Assembly (NCBI GenBank): GCA_016793165.1
Contig: JAEULA010000071.1
Location: forward strand, 62,001-126,000
DNA length: 64,000 nucleotides
Direction of reading: 5' to 3'
Source of the DNA: Alphaproteobacteria bacterium
Lineage (GTDB): Bacteria; Pseudomonadota; Alphaproteobacteria; CACIAM-22H2
The notes under the pieces are model-generated. The model was not told where the DNA came from. It saw nothing but the letters and a program-made list of their open reading frames with translations, and did not search any database. Position 1 is the stretch's first letter; each line of letters starts with the position of its first letter. This document shows positions 31,711-39,864 of the stretch, in pieces. The position numbers were made by a program, and so were the translations under genes.

Positions 31711-32428
31711 GCTGACCGACGTCGTCAAGCGCTACGGCAGCAACACCGTGCTGAACGGCGTCTCGCTGACCGTCGAACCCGGCGAGATCATCGCCGTGAT
31801 CGGCCGCTCGGGCTCGGGCAAGAGCACGCTGCTCCGCTGCATCAACGGCCTCGAGCCGATCCAGCAGGGCCGCATCGTGTTCGACGGCACGGTCGTCAAC
31901 GATCCCGGCACGAACCTGCGCGCCCTGCGCCAGCGCGTCGGGATCGTGTTCCAGAGCTACAACCTGTTCCCCCATCTCTCGGTCGAGAAGAACATCACCT
32001 TGGCACCGCGCGTCGTGAAGGGCATGGAGCCCGGCGCCGCGCGCGAGCTCGCCGGCCGCGTCCTGGCGCGCGTCGGCCTCGCCGAGAAGATCGACGCCTA
32101 TCCCGACCAGCTATCCGGCGGCCAGCAGCAGCGCGTGGCGATCGCCCGCTCGCTCGCCATGCAGCCGCAGCTCATGCTGTTCGACGAGATCACCTCGGCG
32201 CTCGACCCGGAGCTCACCGGCGAGGTCCTGAAGGTCCTCGAGCTGATGGCGCGGGAGGGCATGACCATGATGCTCGTGACCCACGAGATGGGTTTCGCGC
32301 GCCGCGTCGCGACGCGGCTGATCTTCATGCACGAAGGCAGGATCTGGGAGGAGGGGCGGGCGAGCGAGGTGCTGTCGAAGCCGCGCACGCCCGAGCTCGA
32401 GACCTTCCTGGATGCGGTGCTGCACTGA
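31697..32428 (+). CDS. Polar amino-acid ABC transporter ATP-binding protein (GlnQ-like)
   Basis: A 243-residue ATPase. Walker A GRSGSGKSTLLRC (about 36-48), Q-loop VFQSYNLFPHLSV, signature LSGGQQQRVAIARSLAM, Walker B LMLFDEITSALDPEL and H-loop LVTHEMGFAR are all intact, as in GlnQ/HisP. It energises uptake through the two permeases upstream. Confidence 0.95.
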   Translation: MALVELTDVVKRYGSNTVLNGVSLTVEPGEIIAVIGRSGSGKSTLLRCINGLEPIQQGRIVFDGTVVNDPGTNLRALRQRVGIVFQSYNLFPHLSVEKNITLAPRVVKGMEPGAARELAGRVLARVGLAEKIDAYPDQLSGGQQQRVAIARSLAMQPQLMLFDEITSALDPELTGEVLKVLELMAREGMTMMLVTHEMGFARRVATRLIFMHEGRIWEEGRASEVLSKPRTPELETFLDAVLH

Positions 32429-32475
32429 GCGCGGCCCGCGCCATCCACGACGTCAACCAGCGCAGGAGGAACACC

Positions 32476-33276
32476 ATGACGAGGAGGAACACGATGAAGG
32501 GTCTGCTCACGGCCGTCGTCGCCGCGGCCGCGGTGATGTTCGGCACGGTCGAGGCGCGCGCCGACGCGCTGGCCGACATCCTCAAGAAGGGCACCGTGCG
32601 CATCGCCGTGCCGCTCGACGTGCCGCCCTTCGGCTCGGTGAACCAGGAGCGCAAGCCCGAGGGATTCGACATCGAGTTCGCCGAGATGGTCGGCAAGGCG
32701 CTCGGCGTGAAGGTGGAGCTGCAGCAGGTCACCGGCGCCAACCGCATCCCCTTCCTGCTGACCGACAAGGTCGACATCGTGATCTCGGTGATGGGCCTGA
32801 CGCCGGAGCGCGCCAAGCAGATCATGTTCACCGCGCCCTACGCCGACACCAACCTCGCGGTGTTCGGGCCGAAGAGCATCAACGTCAAGTCCGCGGGCGA
32901 GCTCGGCAACCTGAAGGTCGTCGCGGCCAAGGGCACGACCCAGGAGCTCGGCCTGTCGGCGATGAACCCGAAGGCGAACATCATGCGCACCGAGGACGAC
33001 GCGACGGCCGCGACGGCCTACGTCACCGGCCAGGCGGAGCTGTTCGCGACCAACAGCCTGATCATCCCGGACCTGCTCAAGCGCGCGCCGAACAAGGAGT
33101 TCGACCTGAAGTTCGTGATCCGCCGCAGCCCGGCGCATATGGGCGTCAAGATGGGCGAGTTCGGCCTGCTGCAGTGGCTCAACAGCTTCATCTTCTTCAA
33201 CACGATGAACGGCGAGCTCGACCGCCTGCACCAGAAGTACCTGGCGCAGCCGATGCTCGCGCTGCCGACGCTCTGA
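32476..33276 (+). CDS. Polar amino-acid ABC transporter substrate-binding protein (SBP family 3)
   Basis: A 266-residue periplasmic binding protein, last gene of the importer operon. Signal peptide GLLTAVVAAAAVMFGTVEARA; family motifs GFDIEFAEMVGKALGVKVEL, TGANRIPFLLTDKVDI, LTPERAKQIMFTAPYADTN. Two in-frame start codons, 32476 and 32494, each have a perfect AGGAGG six bases upstream because an 18-bp segment is duplicated. Both give a usable signal peptide. It is a paralogue of 25783-26577 and shares the same pocket layout, so the ligands are probably related. Confidence 0.95.
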   Translation: MTRRNTMKGLLTAVVAAAAVMFGTVEARADALADILKKGTVRIAVPLDVPPFGSVNQERKPEGFDIEFAEMVGKALGVKVELQQVTGANRIPFLLTDKVDIVISVMGLTPERAKQIMFTAPYADTNLAVFGPKSINVKSAGELGNLKVVAAKGTTQELGLSAMNPKANIMRTEDDATAATAYVTGQAELFATNSLIIPDLLKRAPNKEFDLKFVIRRSPAHMGVKMGEFGLLQWLNSFIFFNTMNGELDRLHQKYLAQPMLALPTL

Positions 33277-33291
33277 GGTCGGGGCGCCGAT

Positions 33292-33323
33292 CCGTCCGCC
33301 CGCGCCGCGACGCGGGCGGACGG
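33292..33323. terminator. Strong bidirectional terminator hairpin
   Basis: CCGTCCGCCCGCG (33292-33304) and CGCGGGCGGACGG (33311-33323) form a perfect 13-bp stem with a six-base loop between the convergent SBP and FkbM genes. No T-run on either side, but the position fits a shared terminator. Confidence 0.6.
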
Positions 33324-33347
33324 GCGGCGCCGTCGCCCGCGGCCGGC

Positions 33348-34271
33348 TCAGCGCCGCTTGTCGACGCTCTCGCGGATCTTCGATCCCGCGACGTTGAGCA
33401 GCGGCGACACGATCCTGAAGAAGGCCTCGCCGTAGCCGCGCTGGGTGCGGCGGTCGTGCTCGCGCAGCAGGTGGAGCACGAGATCGAAGGACCGGTAGCA
33501 GTCGTAGAGGATGATCGCGCTGCGCAGCAGCTGGTCGTCGTCGAGCTTCTCGAGCCGCGTGAAGTCGCGCACGAACACCGCATCCGCCCAGACCACCTGG
33601 CTGTGGCCTTCGTAGGGATCGAGGCTCATCAGCAGCGGCACGACGTCGCGCGTCACCAGCGGGAAGAACTTGTGCAGCACGTAGCCCTGGCGGCGCATGT
33701 ACTGCTCCACCTCCGAGAACAGCGGCTGGCCGACATACATCGGCAGGAACTCGACCTCGGTCTGGACGACCAGCGCGCGGCGCAGGCGCTTGCGGGCGTT
33801 CTTGAACACCATCAGCTCGCCGCCCTGGATGTCGATCTTCAGGTAGTCGAGCCCGGCGGTCTCCGGCACGTCGTCGAGGCGCACCGTGTCGACCTCCTCG
33901 GTGCGCACGACCTTGGCCCATTCGGGGAATCCGGCGAACAGCCCGAGCACGGTCTGGTTCGGCTCGAGCAGCGAGGTCATGCCCGGGAGCAGGCAGTGGC
34001 GCAGGGTATGGCGCTGCCCGTCGCCGACCGCGTGCGGCAGGTAGACGTCGTTCGGCCCCTTGCGCTCGTTGAGCTTGGCCAGCGACTCCAGGTTCGGCTC
34101 GAAGCCGACGACGGAGGCGTGGCCGGTCCCGAGCAGCGGCGCGTAGGGCGCGGGTCCGTCGATCGGATTGGCGCCGATGTCGACGATCTTGATCGGGCAA
34201 TCGATGTTCAGGATCGCGTGCAGCGACGGCGGAAACGACCGCTTGATGGCCTCGATCACGCTGTTGTCCAT
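33348..34271 (-). CDS. FkbM family methyltransferase
   Basis: A 307-residue SAM-dependent methyltransferase. The SAM motif IKIVDIGANPIDGPAPY is at residues 28-44, GFEPNLESLAKLNE holds the acidic ribose contact, and the FkbM hallmark LDYLKIDIQGGELMVFKNA is in the middle. FkbM enzymes methylate hydroxyl groups on sugars, lipids or natural products. No glycan or polyketide genes surround it, so the acceptor is unknown. It is transcribed toward the terminator shared with the amino-acid importer. Confidence 0.9.
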   Translation of the reverse strand: MDNSVIEAIKRSFPPSLHAILNIDCPIKIVDIGANPIDGPAPYAPLLGTGHASVVGFEPNLESLAKLNERKGPNDVYLPHAVGDGQRHTLRHCLLPGMTSLLEPNQTVLGLFAGFPEWAKVVRTEEVDTVRLDDVPETAGLDYLKIDIQGGELMVFKNARKRLRRALVVQTEVEFLPMYVGQPLFSEVEQYMRRQGYVLHKFFPLVTRDVVPLLMSLDPYEGHSQVVWADAVFVRDFTRLEKLDDDQLLRSAIILYDCYRSFDLVLHLLREHDRRTQRGYGEAFFRIVSPLLNVAGSKIRESVDKRR

Positions 34272-34913
34272 GGGTGTCCTGGGCTGTCTTGAGGGCGATG
34301 CGCCCGCGGCGCAGGCGTATCCGGCGCCCGCGGGCCGGGGCGCGCGGCGGCGGGACGATACGCCGGGGCGGTTGAGCCTGGCGACGGATAAGCAACATCA
34401 GGTGGCGGGCGACGAGCCCCCGAAAGCGGGCCTCGGGATGCGGCGTCCGCGCCCCGGATATCGGCGAAACGCCGTTGCGGCCGAGGTGGGCCGCGCCACG
34501 GCCTCGAGCAACGTCGCGACGGCATACAGGGCACGCGCTTCCGCCGCGACGACCGCGACCGGACGTTCCTCGCCGCGACCGGCCCGCTGGGTCGCGTCCT
34601 CTCCGAGCCGCCTGCTCCGCCGTGTGTCGGACAGCCGCTCGCCGGACTCGCGGCCCTGCCGATCGTGCGCGGGAGCGTCTGAGCGGCGGGACTTCGAACG
34701 TGGCCGCGCTGCCGGCACGGCCACGCGCGCCGGGGCGGGCACCCCGCCCGGACGACGGCCGGCTCGCGTCGGCGGCCCTGTAGCTCCGCGCGCGGTCGCG
34801 CCGCTCGCACCGCGGCACCGATGCTGCGGCGGGCGCAGGCCGCCGCGATCTTCGCCGCTCTTAATTCTCCGTTCAGCACGTCGGGACGATTTTCCGGACC
34901 GGAGGCTCCGGCG
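34272..34913. other. 640-bp divergent intergenic region, no gene recognised
   Basis: Between the divergent methyltransferases. All six frames give Arg/Ala/Pro-rich low-complexity translations or fall into shadows, and none resembles a known family. Promoters for both genes must lie here. TTAATTCTCC near 34861 is one of the few AT-rich spots and could be part of the promoter for the downstream gene. Confidence 0.5.
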
Positions 34914-35507
34914 ATGTGGGAACAGAGCAAGGCGGCGCGCCGTCGCTTCTTCGACGGCGCCTTCCATCAGCGGTATTTCGTCGGGAACGGCATCGACATC
35001 GGCGGCGGGCCGGATCCGCTGTCGCAATATGTCGGCGTCTTCCCGCTGATGCGCGCCGTGCGCGTATGGGACATGGCCGACGGCGACGCGCAGGACATGG
35101 CCGGGGTCGCGGACGAGAGCGTCGACTTCGTGCATTCGAGCCACTGCCTCGAGCATCTCCGCGACGTCGAGGTCGCGCTGGGCAACTGGCTGCGGATCCT
35201 CAAGCCCGGCGGCCACCTGATCGTGACGGTGCCGGACGAGGAGCTGTACGAACTCGGGCGATGGCCGAGCCGCTTCAACGGCGATCACCGCTGGTCGTTC
35301 ACGACGCACCGGCCGACCCGGCTGCTGCCGGCCTCGATCAACGTCCTCGATCTCGCGCTGCGCTTCTCCGAAATCGCCTGCCCCGAGCGCATCGTGCAGC
35401 TCCGCGACTTCTTCCGCCCGGCGCTGGCCGCCAAGGGCTTCGACCAGACCCGCACCCCCGTCGCCGAATGCGCGATCGAGTTCGTGCTGCGCAAGCGCGA
35501 GCGATGA
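34914..35507 (+). CDS. Class I SAM-dependent methyltransferase
   Basis: A 197-residue methyltransferase of the UbiE/Methyltransf_11 type. Motif I is NGIDIGGGPDPL (about 24-35), the acidic loop follows in VWDMADGDAQDMAG, and SSHCLEHLRDVEVALGNWLR plus ILKPGGHLIVTVPD are the later motifs. I start at 34914 because GGAGG lies eight bases before it. The open frame reaches back to 34821, but the extra 31 residues have no family match. Pairing with a divergent FkbM enzyme suggests methylation of a shared glycan or lipid. Confidence 0.88.
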   Translation: MWEQSKAARRRFFDGAFHQRYFVGNGIDIGGGPDPLSQYVGVFPLMRAVRVWDMADGDAQDMAGVADESVDFVHSSHCLEHLRDVEVALGNWLRILKPGGHLIVTVPDEELYELGRWPSRFNGDHRWSFTTHRPTRLLPASINVLDLALRFSEIACPERIVQLRDFFRPALAAKGFDQTRTPVAECAIEFVLRKRER

Positions 35508-35552
35508 TCCGCTCTTTCGCGATCGGAAGCCGCCGGGCCAGACCTTGCGGCG

Positions 35553-36134
35553 TCAGTGCGCGCGTGGCGGGCGCGTGCCGCGCAGGATCGCGGCGCCGAT
35601 CGCCATGACGCCGAGATTGCGCGCCGTGCTGCCGACGGTCTGGAGGATCGCCGGCGCCGGAACCAGGGCCAGGGCGAGATTGGCAACCAGTCCGGATTGA
35701 AACAGGAATACGGCGTGGCGGGGCAGCCATCCGGCGCGAAGGACGGCGCGCGAGAACAGCGTACCGCCGAGGATCATCAGCCCGCCGTGCAGCGTGTAGA
35801 GCCATCCGAGGCGCGCCCACAGGGTCTCGTAGTCGGGCGCGTGCTCGGCGATGGCGACCAATGTCGTGTGCTGGAAATAGACGAAGGCCGCGCCGTAGAT
35901 CAGCGCGCCGGCGAGCCCGGAGCCCGCAGGTCGCGGGTCATGCGCGGCATGGATCCCCAGAAGCAGCCAGGGCATCGGCAGGAACGCCGCGTAGTTGATC
36001 CAGAGCTGCGCGCTGGAGAAGCCGCCCAGCCGCCATTCCAGCACATCGCTGAGCAGGTGCAGCGCCGGCGCCACGACGGCGACGATTCCGACAATCCTGC
36101 GCAACGCGTGCAGGGCGGCGCTCCCGGCCACCAT
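35553..36134 (-). CDS. Hypothetical membrane protein
   Basis: A 193-residue protein with about six hydrophobic segments, including IVGIVAVVAPALHLLSDVLE and LYTLHGGLMILGGTLFSRAV. Buried charged and polar residues (HLLSDVLEW, HGGLM) suggest a small transport or redox-related membrane protein, but I do not recognise a family. Its start lies six bases after the DUF2938-like stop, so the two are co-transcribed. Confidence 0.7.
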   Translation of the reverse strand: MVAGSAALHALRRIVGIVAVVAPALHLLSDVLEWRLGGFSSAQLWINYAAFLPMPWLLLGIHAAHDPRPAGSGLAGALIYGAAFVYFQHTTLVAIAEHAPDYETLWARLGWLYTLHGGLMILGGTLFSRAVLRAGWLPRHAVFLFQSGLVANLALALVPAPAILQTVGSTARNLGVMAIGAAILRGTRPPRAH

Positions 36135-36140
36135 CCCGTG

Positions 36141-36605
36141 TCACACCATCATCGCGCCGACCGCGAGCCCGGCGCCGAAGGCGGTGTGCGAGCCGAGCGC
36201 CTGCAGGCAGCCGACCAGCGGCTTGGGCGTATTGCGCGCCAGGACGCCCGCGCCCATCGCCGGCATGAAGAAGAACCACGGCACGATCGTGCTGGCGATG
36301 CCGAAGACGAGGCCGTTGAGCAGCGACGGCTCGATGCCGAGGACGTGTCGCATCAGCGGCACGTAGACGAAGCCGTAGGCCGCGCCGACGATGTAGTGCC
36401 CGGTCCAGCCGATCGCGAGTTCGTTGGGCTCGGCCGGCGCGGCCGCGATCGGCGAATGCATGAACTTGCCGCGGAAGGCGTTCACGAACCATCGCCCGGT
36501 CAGCGCCCAGTTCGCCGTCGGCAATCCCGTCATTGCGCGCAGGATGCGCTGCCAGACGTCGAGAAACACCGTCGCCACGACGCCCGACACGATCATCTCC
36601 AGCAT
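36141..36605 (-). CDS. DUF2938-like small membrane protein
   Basis: A 154-residue membrane protein whose N-terminus (IVSGVVATVFLDVWQRIL), FRGKFMHSPI block and NELAIGWTGHYIVGAAYGFV stretch match the DUF2938 family of about 160-residue, four-helix proteins of unknown function. PWFFFMPAMGAGVLA and the C-terminal SHTAFGAGLAVGAM continue the family pattern. The ATG at 36605 gives the normal length. It forms a two-gene unit with the membrane protein downstream. The call is from memory of the family. Confidence 0.75.
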   Translation of the reverse strand: MLEMIVSGVVATVFLDVWQRILRAMTGLPTANWALTGRWFVNAFRGKFMHSPIAAAPAEPNELAIGWTGHYIVGAAYGFVYVPLMRHVLGIEPSLLNGLVFGIASTIVPWFFFMPAMGAGVLARNTPKPLVGCLQALGSHTAFGAGLAVGAMMV

Positions 36606-37017
36606 GGTCCCCGGTCCCCCGCCTCTTTTCGTTGGTTGCGGATTGTTGAGGCATCGTGGCGCGGAGTCACGCTGAGTTTCGGTCGCGGTCGCAGGTGTTT
36701 CATGGCGGACGCGTCTCGGCGCGTCCCGGCGCATTCGAGGCGGGCGCCTCGTGCGCGCTTCCTCGTCCTCCGGTCTCGCGCGAGGCGGGCCGGGCAATCG
36801 CGCGGAGGTGCGATCGCCAAGTCTCCCGACCCGGGCGCAGAGTGATCGTGCGCCGACCTCGCCGACCTGGGGCGCCCGCCCGCGACACGCGGCGGGATCG
36901 CATGAAATTCCCGCGACCCTTCGGCCAAGTTCCGCCGGAATTCGCGCGCCGAGCAACGTCGCGTTAGGCGATGGGCGTCGAGGCTGGGATGTCCAGCAGG
37001 CCCAGGGAGCACACGCC
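36606..37017. other. 412-bp divergent intergenic region upstream of the RTX gene
   Basis: No gene is recognised. An inverted pair GAAATTCCCGC...GCCGGAATTC near 36903-36945 is AT-richer than the surroundings and could be a regulatory site for the RTX gene. The remaining sequence is GC-rich and without clear promoter boxes. Confidence 0.45.
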
Positions 37018-38358
37018 ATGACCGCACGCGCCACCGCGTTCCGTTCGACCATGTTGCAAGGTGCCGCGCAGGCGGTGCCCGACGCCCTCGGCGGCGACGG
37101 CATCGACATCCTCGTCGGGACGTCCGGCGACGACGTGCTGCAGGGATTCGGCGGCAACGACACGCTGTCCGGCGGCCTCGGCGACGACGTGCTGGACGGC
37201 GGCGACGGCCGCGACCTGGCGAGCTATCGCGACATCGCCGCGCCGCTGACGATCGACCTGCGGCTCGCCGGTACGGCGCAGGACACCGGCGGCGCCGGGC
37301 ACGACACGCTGATCGGCATCGAGAACGTGACCGGCGGCACCGGCAACGACACGATCACCGGTGACGGCGGCGCTAACATCCTTTCCGGGAATGCCGGCGA
37401 CGACTGGCTATTCGGCGGCGAGGGCGACGACATCCTCGACGGCGGTGCAGGCAACGACGCGCTGATCGGCGGCAACGGCACCGACACCGTGACCTACGCC
37501 AGCGCCACCGGCGGGGTCAGCGTGGTCATGTGGCTGCGGGGCTTCCAGCCCACCGGCGGCGCCGGATCCGACGTCCATTCCTCGATCGAGATCTTCGTCG
37601 GCAGCCGCTTCGACGACAGCTTCATCTCCAACGACTTCGATCACGTGCTGAAGGGCGGTGCGGGCAACGACGGACTCTACGGCCAGGGCGGCAGCGACAC
37701 GCTGCTCGGCGGGCTCGGCGACGACTGGCTTGACGGCGGCTTCGGCATCGACACGGTCAGCTATGCCGACGTTGCCGCCGGGGTGACGGTCGATCTCGCG
37801 CGCTTCGACCGCCAGGACACCGGCGGTGCGGGGGCCGACATGCTGGTCGATCTCGAGAACCTGGTCGGCGGCGGCGGCAACGACACGCTCTACGGCGCCA
37901 AGTACACCAACGTGATCCATGGCGGCGCGGGCAACGACACGATCTACGGCCGCGGCGGCATCGACTATCTCACCGGCGGCGAAGGCGACGACGTGCTGGT
38001 CGGCGGCGCCGATCGCGACCGCATGGCGGGAAAGGAGGGCGCCGACATCTTCCGCCTCGAGACGCTGGCCGACAGCGGCGTCGGCTGGCGGCGCGACGTG
38101 ATCGCGGACTTCGACGGCGCCGCGGGCGATCGCATCGATCTGTCGCTGCTCGATGCCGACACGGTCCATGACGGCCGCCAGGGCTTCCAGTTCCTGCCCG
38201 GCATGACCGGCTTCGGCGGCGGCCTCGGCGAATTGCGCTACCGGCACGAGGGCGACCTAACCATCGTCATGGGCGACGTGAACGGCGACGCCGTCGCCGA
38301 TTTCGAGATCGAGCTGGTCGGAACGCTGACCCTTCAGGCCCGCGATTTCATGTTCTGA
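37018..38358 (+). CDS. RTX-type calcium-binding repeat protein
   Basis: A 446-residue acidic, Gly/Asp-rich secreted protein. It contains at least four blocks of GGxGxDxLx nonapeptides (GGNDTLSGGLGDDVLDGG, GGTGNDTITG, GGEGDDILDGGAGNDALIGG, GGAGNDTIYGRGGIDYLTGG), which bind calcium as parallel beta-rolls. Three longer modules starting SYRDIAAPLTIDLRLA, TYASATGGVSVVMWLR and SYADVAAGVTVDLARF are interleaved. The C-terminal DVIADFDGAAGDRIDLSLLD resembles the serralysin-type tail that carries the type I secretion signal. There is no catalytic domain and no type I secretion gene nearby. GGGAG precedes the ATG at 37018. Confidence 0.9.
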   Translation: MTARATAFRSTMLQGAAQAVPDALGGDGIDILVGTSGDDVLQGFGGNDTLSGGLGDDVLDGGDGRDLASYRDIAAPLTIDLRLAGTAQDTGGAGHDTLIGIENVTGGTGNDTITGDGGANILSGNAGDDWLFGGEGDDILDGGAGNDALIGGNGTDTVTYASATGGVSVVMWLRGFQPTGGAGSDVHSSIEIFVGSRFDDSFISNDFDHVLKGGAGNDGLYGQGGSDTLLGGLGDDWLDGGFGIDTVSYADVAAGVTVDLARFDRQDTGGAGADMLVDLENLVGGGGNDTLYGAKYTNVIHGGAGNDTIYGRGGIDYLTGGEGDDVLVGGADRDRMAGKEGADIFRLETLADSGVGWRRDVIADFDGAAGDRIDLSLLDADTVHDGRQGFQFLPGMTGFGGGLGELRYRHEGDLTIVMGDVNGDAVADFEIELVGTLTLQARDFMF

Positions 38359-38637
38359 GCGCCGACGCTGGCGCGCGTCGCATCCAGGGCTTCTCGTCGA
38401 ATGAGGCGAGGCGGACGCCGCAGGCATCGGGGAGGAGAGCGTCCCGGCGCTCCGGCACCGAGGATCGTCCAGGCCACGCGCGTTGCCCGCAGCGGCCATG
38501 GCGCGGGGCCAGACAGCGCGCCCACGGCGGCAATCAGGTCCGGGCAGGTTTGTTCGATCGAGGCATGGCTGGCCGCGGTCCACCGGACCCGGACGCTTCG
38601 ACGGACGACCTGAGGAAGCCCCGGAGGTTTCGGCGGC

Positions 38638-39495
38638 TCACGACATCTGCAACGCGTAGACGCCGGCGGCTGTGCCGCCATAGACGGCCGCGCGCTCGTC
38701 CACGGTCAGGCCGCTCGTGCACTCCTCCAGCGCGCCCTTCACTTCGAGGTAGCTGCCGGCAAGCGTGCAGACCGGCCAGTCGCTGCCGAAGAGGCAGCGC
38801 GCGGTGCCGAACGTGGAGAGCGCGGTCTCGACATAGGGGCGCAGGTCGTCGGCGGTCCAGTTCCGCCAGTTCGCCTCGGTGACCATGCCGGAGAGCTTGC
38901 ACCAGACATGGTCGCGCTGGCCGCGGAACGCGCGCATCTGCTCGGCCCAGGGCGCGTAGATGCCGCGCCCGATCATCGGCTTGGCGATGTGGTCGACGAC
39001 GAAGCGCAGGCCCGGCATCTCGGCGACGAGGCGCGTCGCGGCAGGCAGGTCGCGCGGCTTGAGCAGCAGGTCGTAGACCAGCCCATGGGCCTCGACCGCC
39101 TTGAGTCCGCGGCGGACGTCCGTGCGCAGCAGCCAGTCCGGGTCGGCTTCGTCCTGGACGAGGTGGCGGATGCCGACGAGGTAGCGGCCATCGGGCCGCG
39201 CCTTGAGCGCGGCGATGTCGTCGCCGGCGGCAGGACTGGTGAGGTCGACCCACCCGACGACGCCGGCGACGAAGGGCGTCGCCGCGGCGGTCGCGAGAAA
39301 GTCGCGCGTCTCGTCGAGCGAGGCCTGTGTCTGCACCAGCACCGTCGCATCGACGCGCGCGTCGCGCAGCAGCGGGGCCAGATGCTCGGGCGCGAAGACG
39401 CGCCGGATCGGCGCCATCGCGTCGCCGGCCATCCAGGGGAAATGGCCGCGGGCGGGATCCCAGAAGTGATGATGGGCGTCGATGATCTTGGGCAT
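38638..39495 (-). CDS. Amidohydrolase family protein (COG3618, lactonase-like)
   Basis: A 285-residue TIM-barrel hydrolase. N-terminal DAHHHFWDPARGHFPWM, middle LVGIRHLVQDEADPDWL, and the metal-proximal FVVDHIAKP and FGSDWPVC are the marks of the COG3618 group, which includes L-fuconolactonase and other sugar-lactone or dicarboxylate-lactone hydrolases. Size and motif order are complete. It is separated from the ligase/dehydrogenase operon upstream by 370 bp. A link to the aldose pathway at 50-60 kb is possible but unproven. Confidence 0.88.
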   Translation of the reverse strand: MPKIIDAHHHFWDPARGHFPWMAGDAMAPIRRVFAPEHLAPLLRDARVDATVLVQTQASLDETRDFLATAAATPFVAGVVGWVDLTSPAAGDDIAALKARPDGRYLVGIRHLVQDEADPDWLLRTDVRRGLKAVEAHGLVYDLLLKPRDLPAATRLVAEMPGLRFVVDHIAKPMIGRGIYAPWAEQMRAFRGQRDHVWCKLSGMVTEANWRNWTADDLRPYVETALSTFGTARCLFGSDWPVCTLAGSYLEVKGALEECTSGLTVDERAAVYGGTAAGVYALQMS

Positions 39496-39864
39496 GCGTG
39501 CGTCCGGGTTTCTTGAGGACGAGGCGGACTATTCGCCGCGTCGAAGCGCGATGCAATCGGGGCGGAAAGCGACCGGACTCGGCTCCCCGGCCGTTTCGCG
39601 CCCCGTCCGTCCTCGTTCGAGGCGGGATGGACTTGGGCGAGATCCTGCGAGGAGGGACGGTCGTGCACCTCCATCCAGCGGGCCCGCGGAGGTCCGGCAC
39701 CGATCGGGCCGCGGGCGCAACAGCCCTGCCTCGGATGAGCAGAGGGGCGTGCGGTGGCGCGATCGGTGAGCGGCGCCGGCGCGGGTGCGCCGGTCGGTCG
39801 TGGCCCGGTGCGGCGGCGCGTCGGGCTCGGGCCGGTCTTGGCTTGGCCGCATCGCGGCCTCGCG
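39496..39864. other. 370-bp intergenic region, no gene recognised
   Basis: Lies between the amidohydrolase start and the AMP-ligase stop, both on minus. Open frames here are extensions or shadows of the neighbours with Arg/Pro/Gly-rich translation. It must carry the amidohydrolase promoter; no clear boxes or palindromes are seen. Confidence 0.45.

Noticed and set aside
34272..34913. Possible small genes in the methyltransferase divergent region
   Set aside because: Frames are open only by GC bias, lack ribosome sites and show no motif or signal peptide.
37018..38358. DNA-level tandem repeats as a possible CRISPR or satellite
   Set aside because: The periodicity is that of RTX nonapeptide coding sequence; units are degenerate and in frame.
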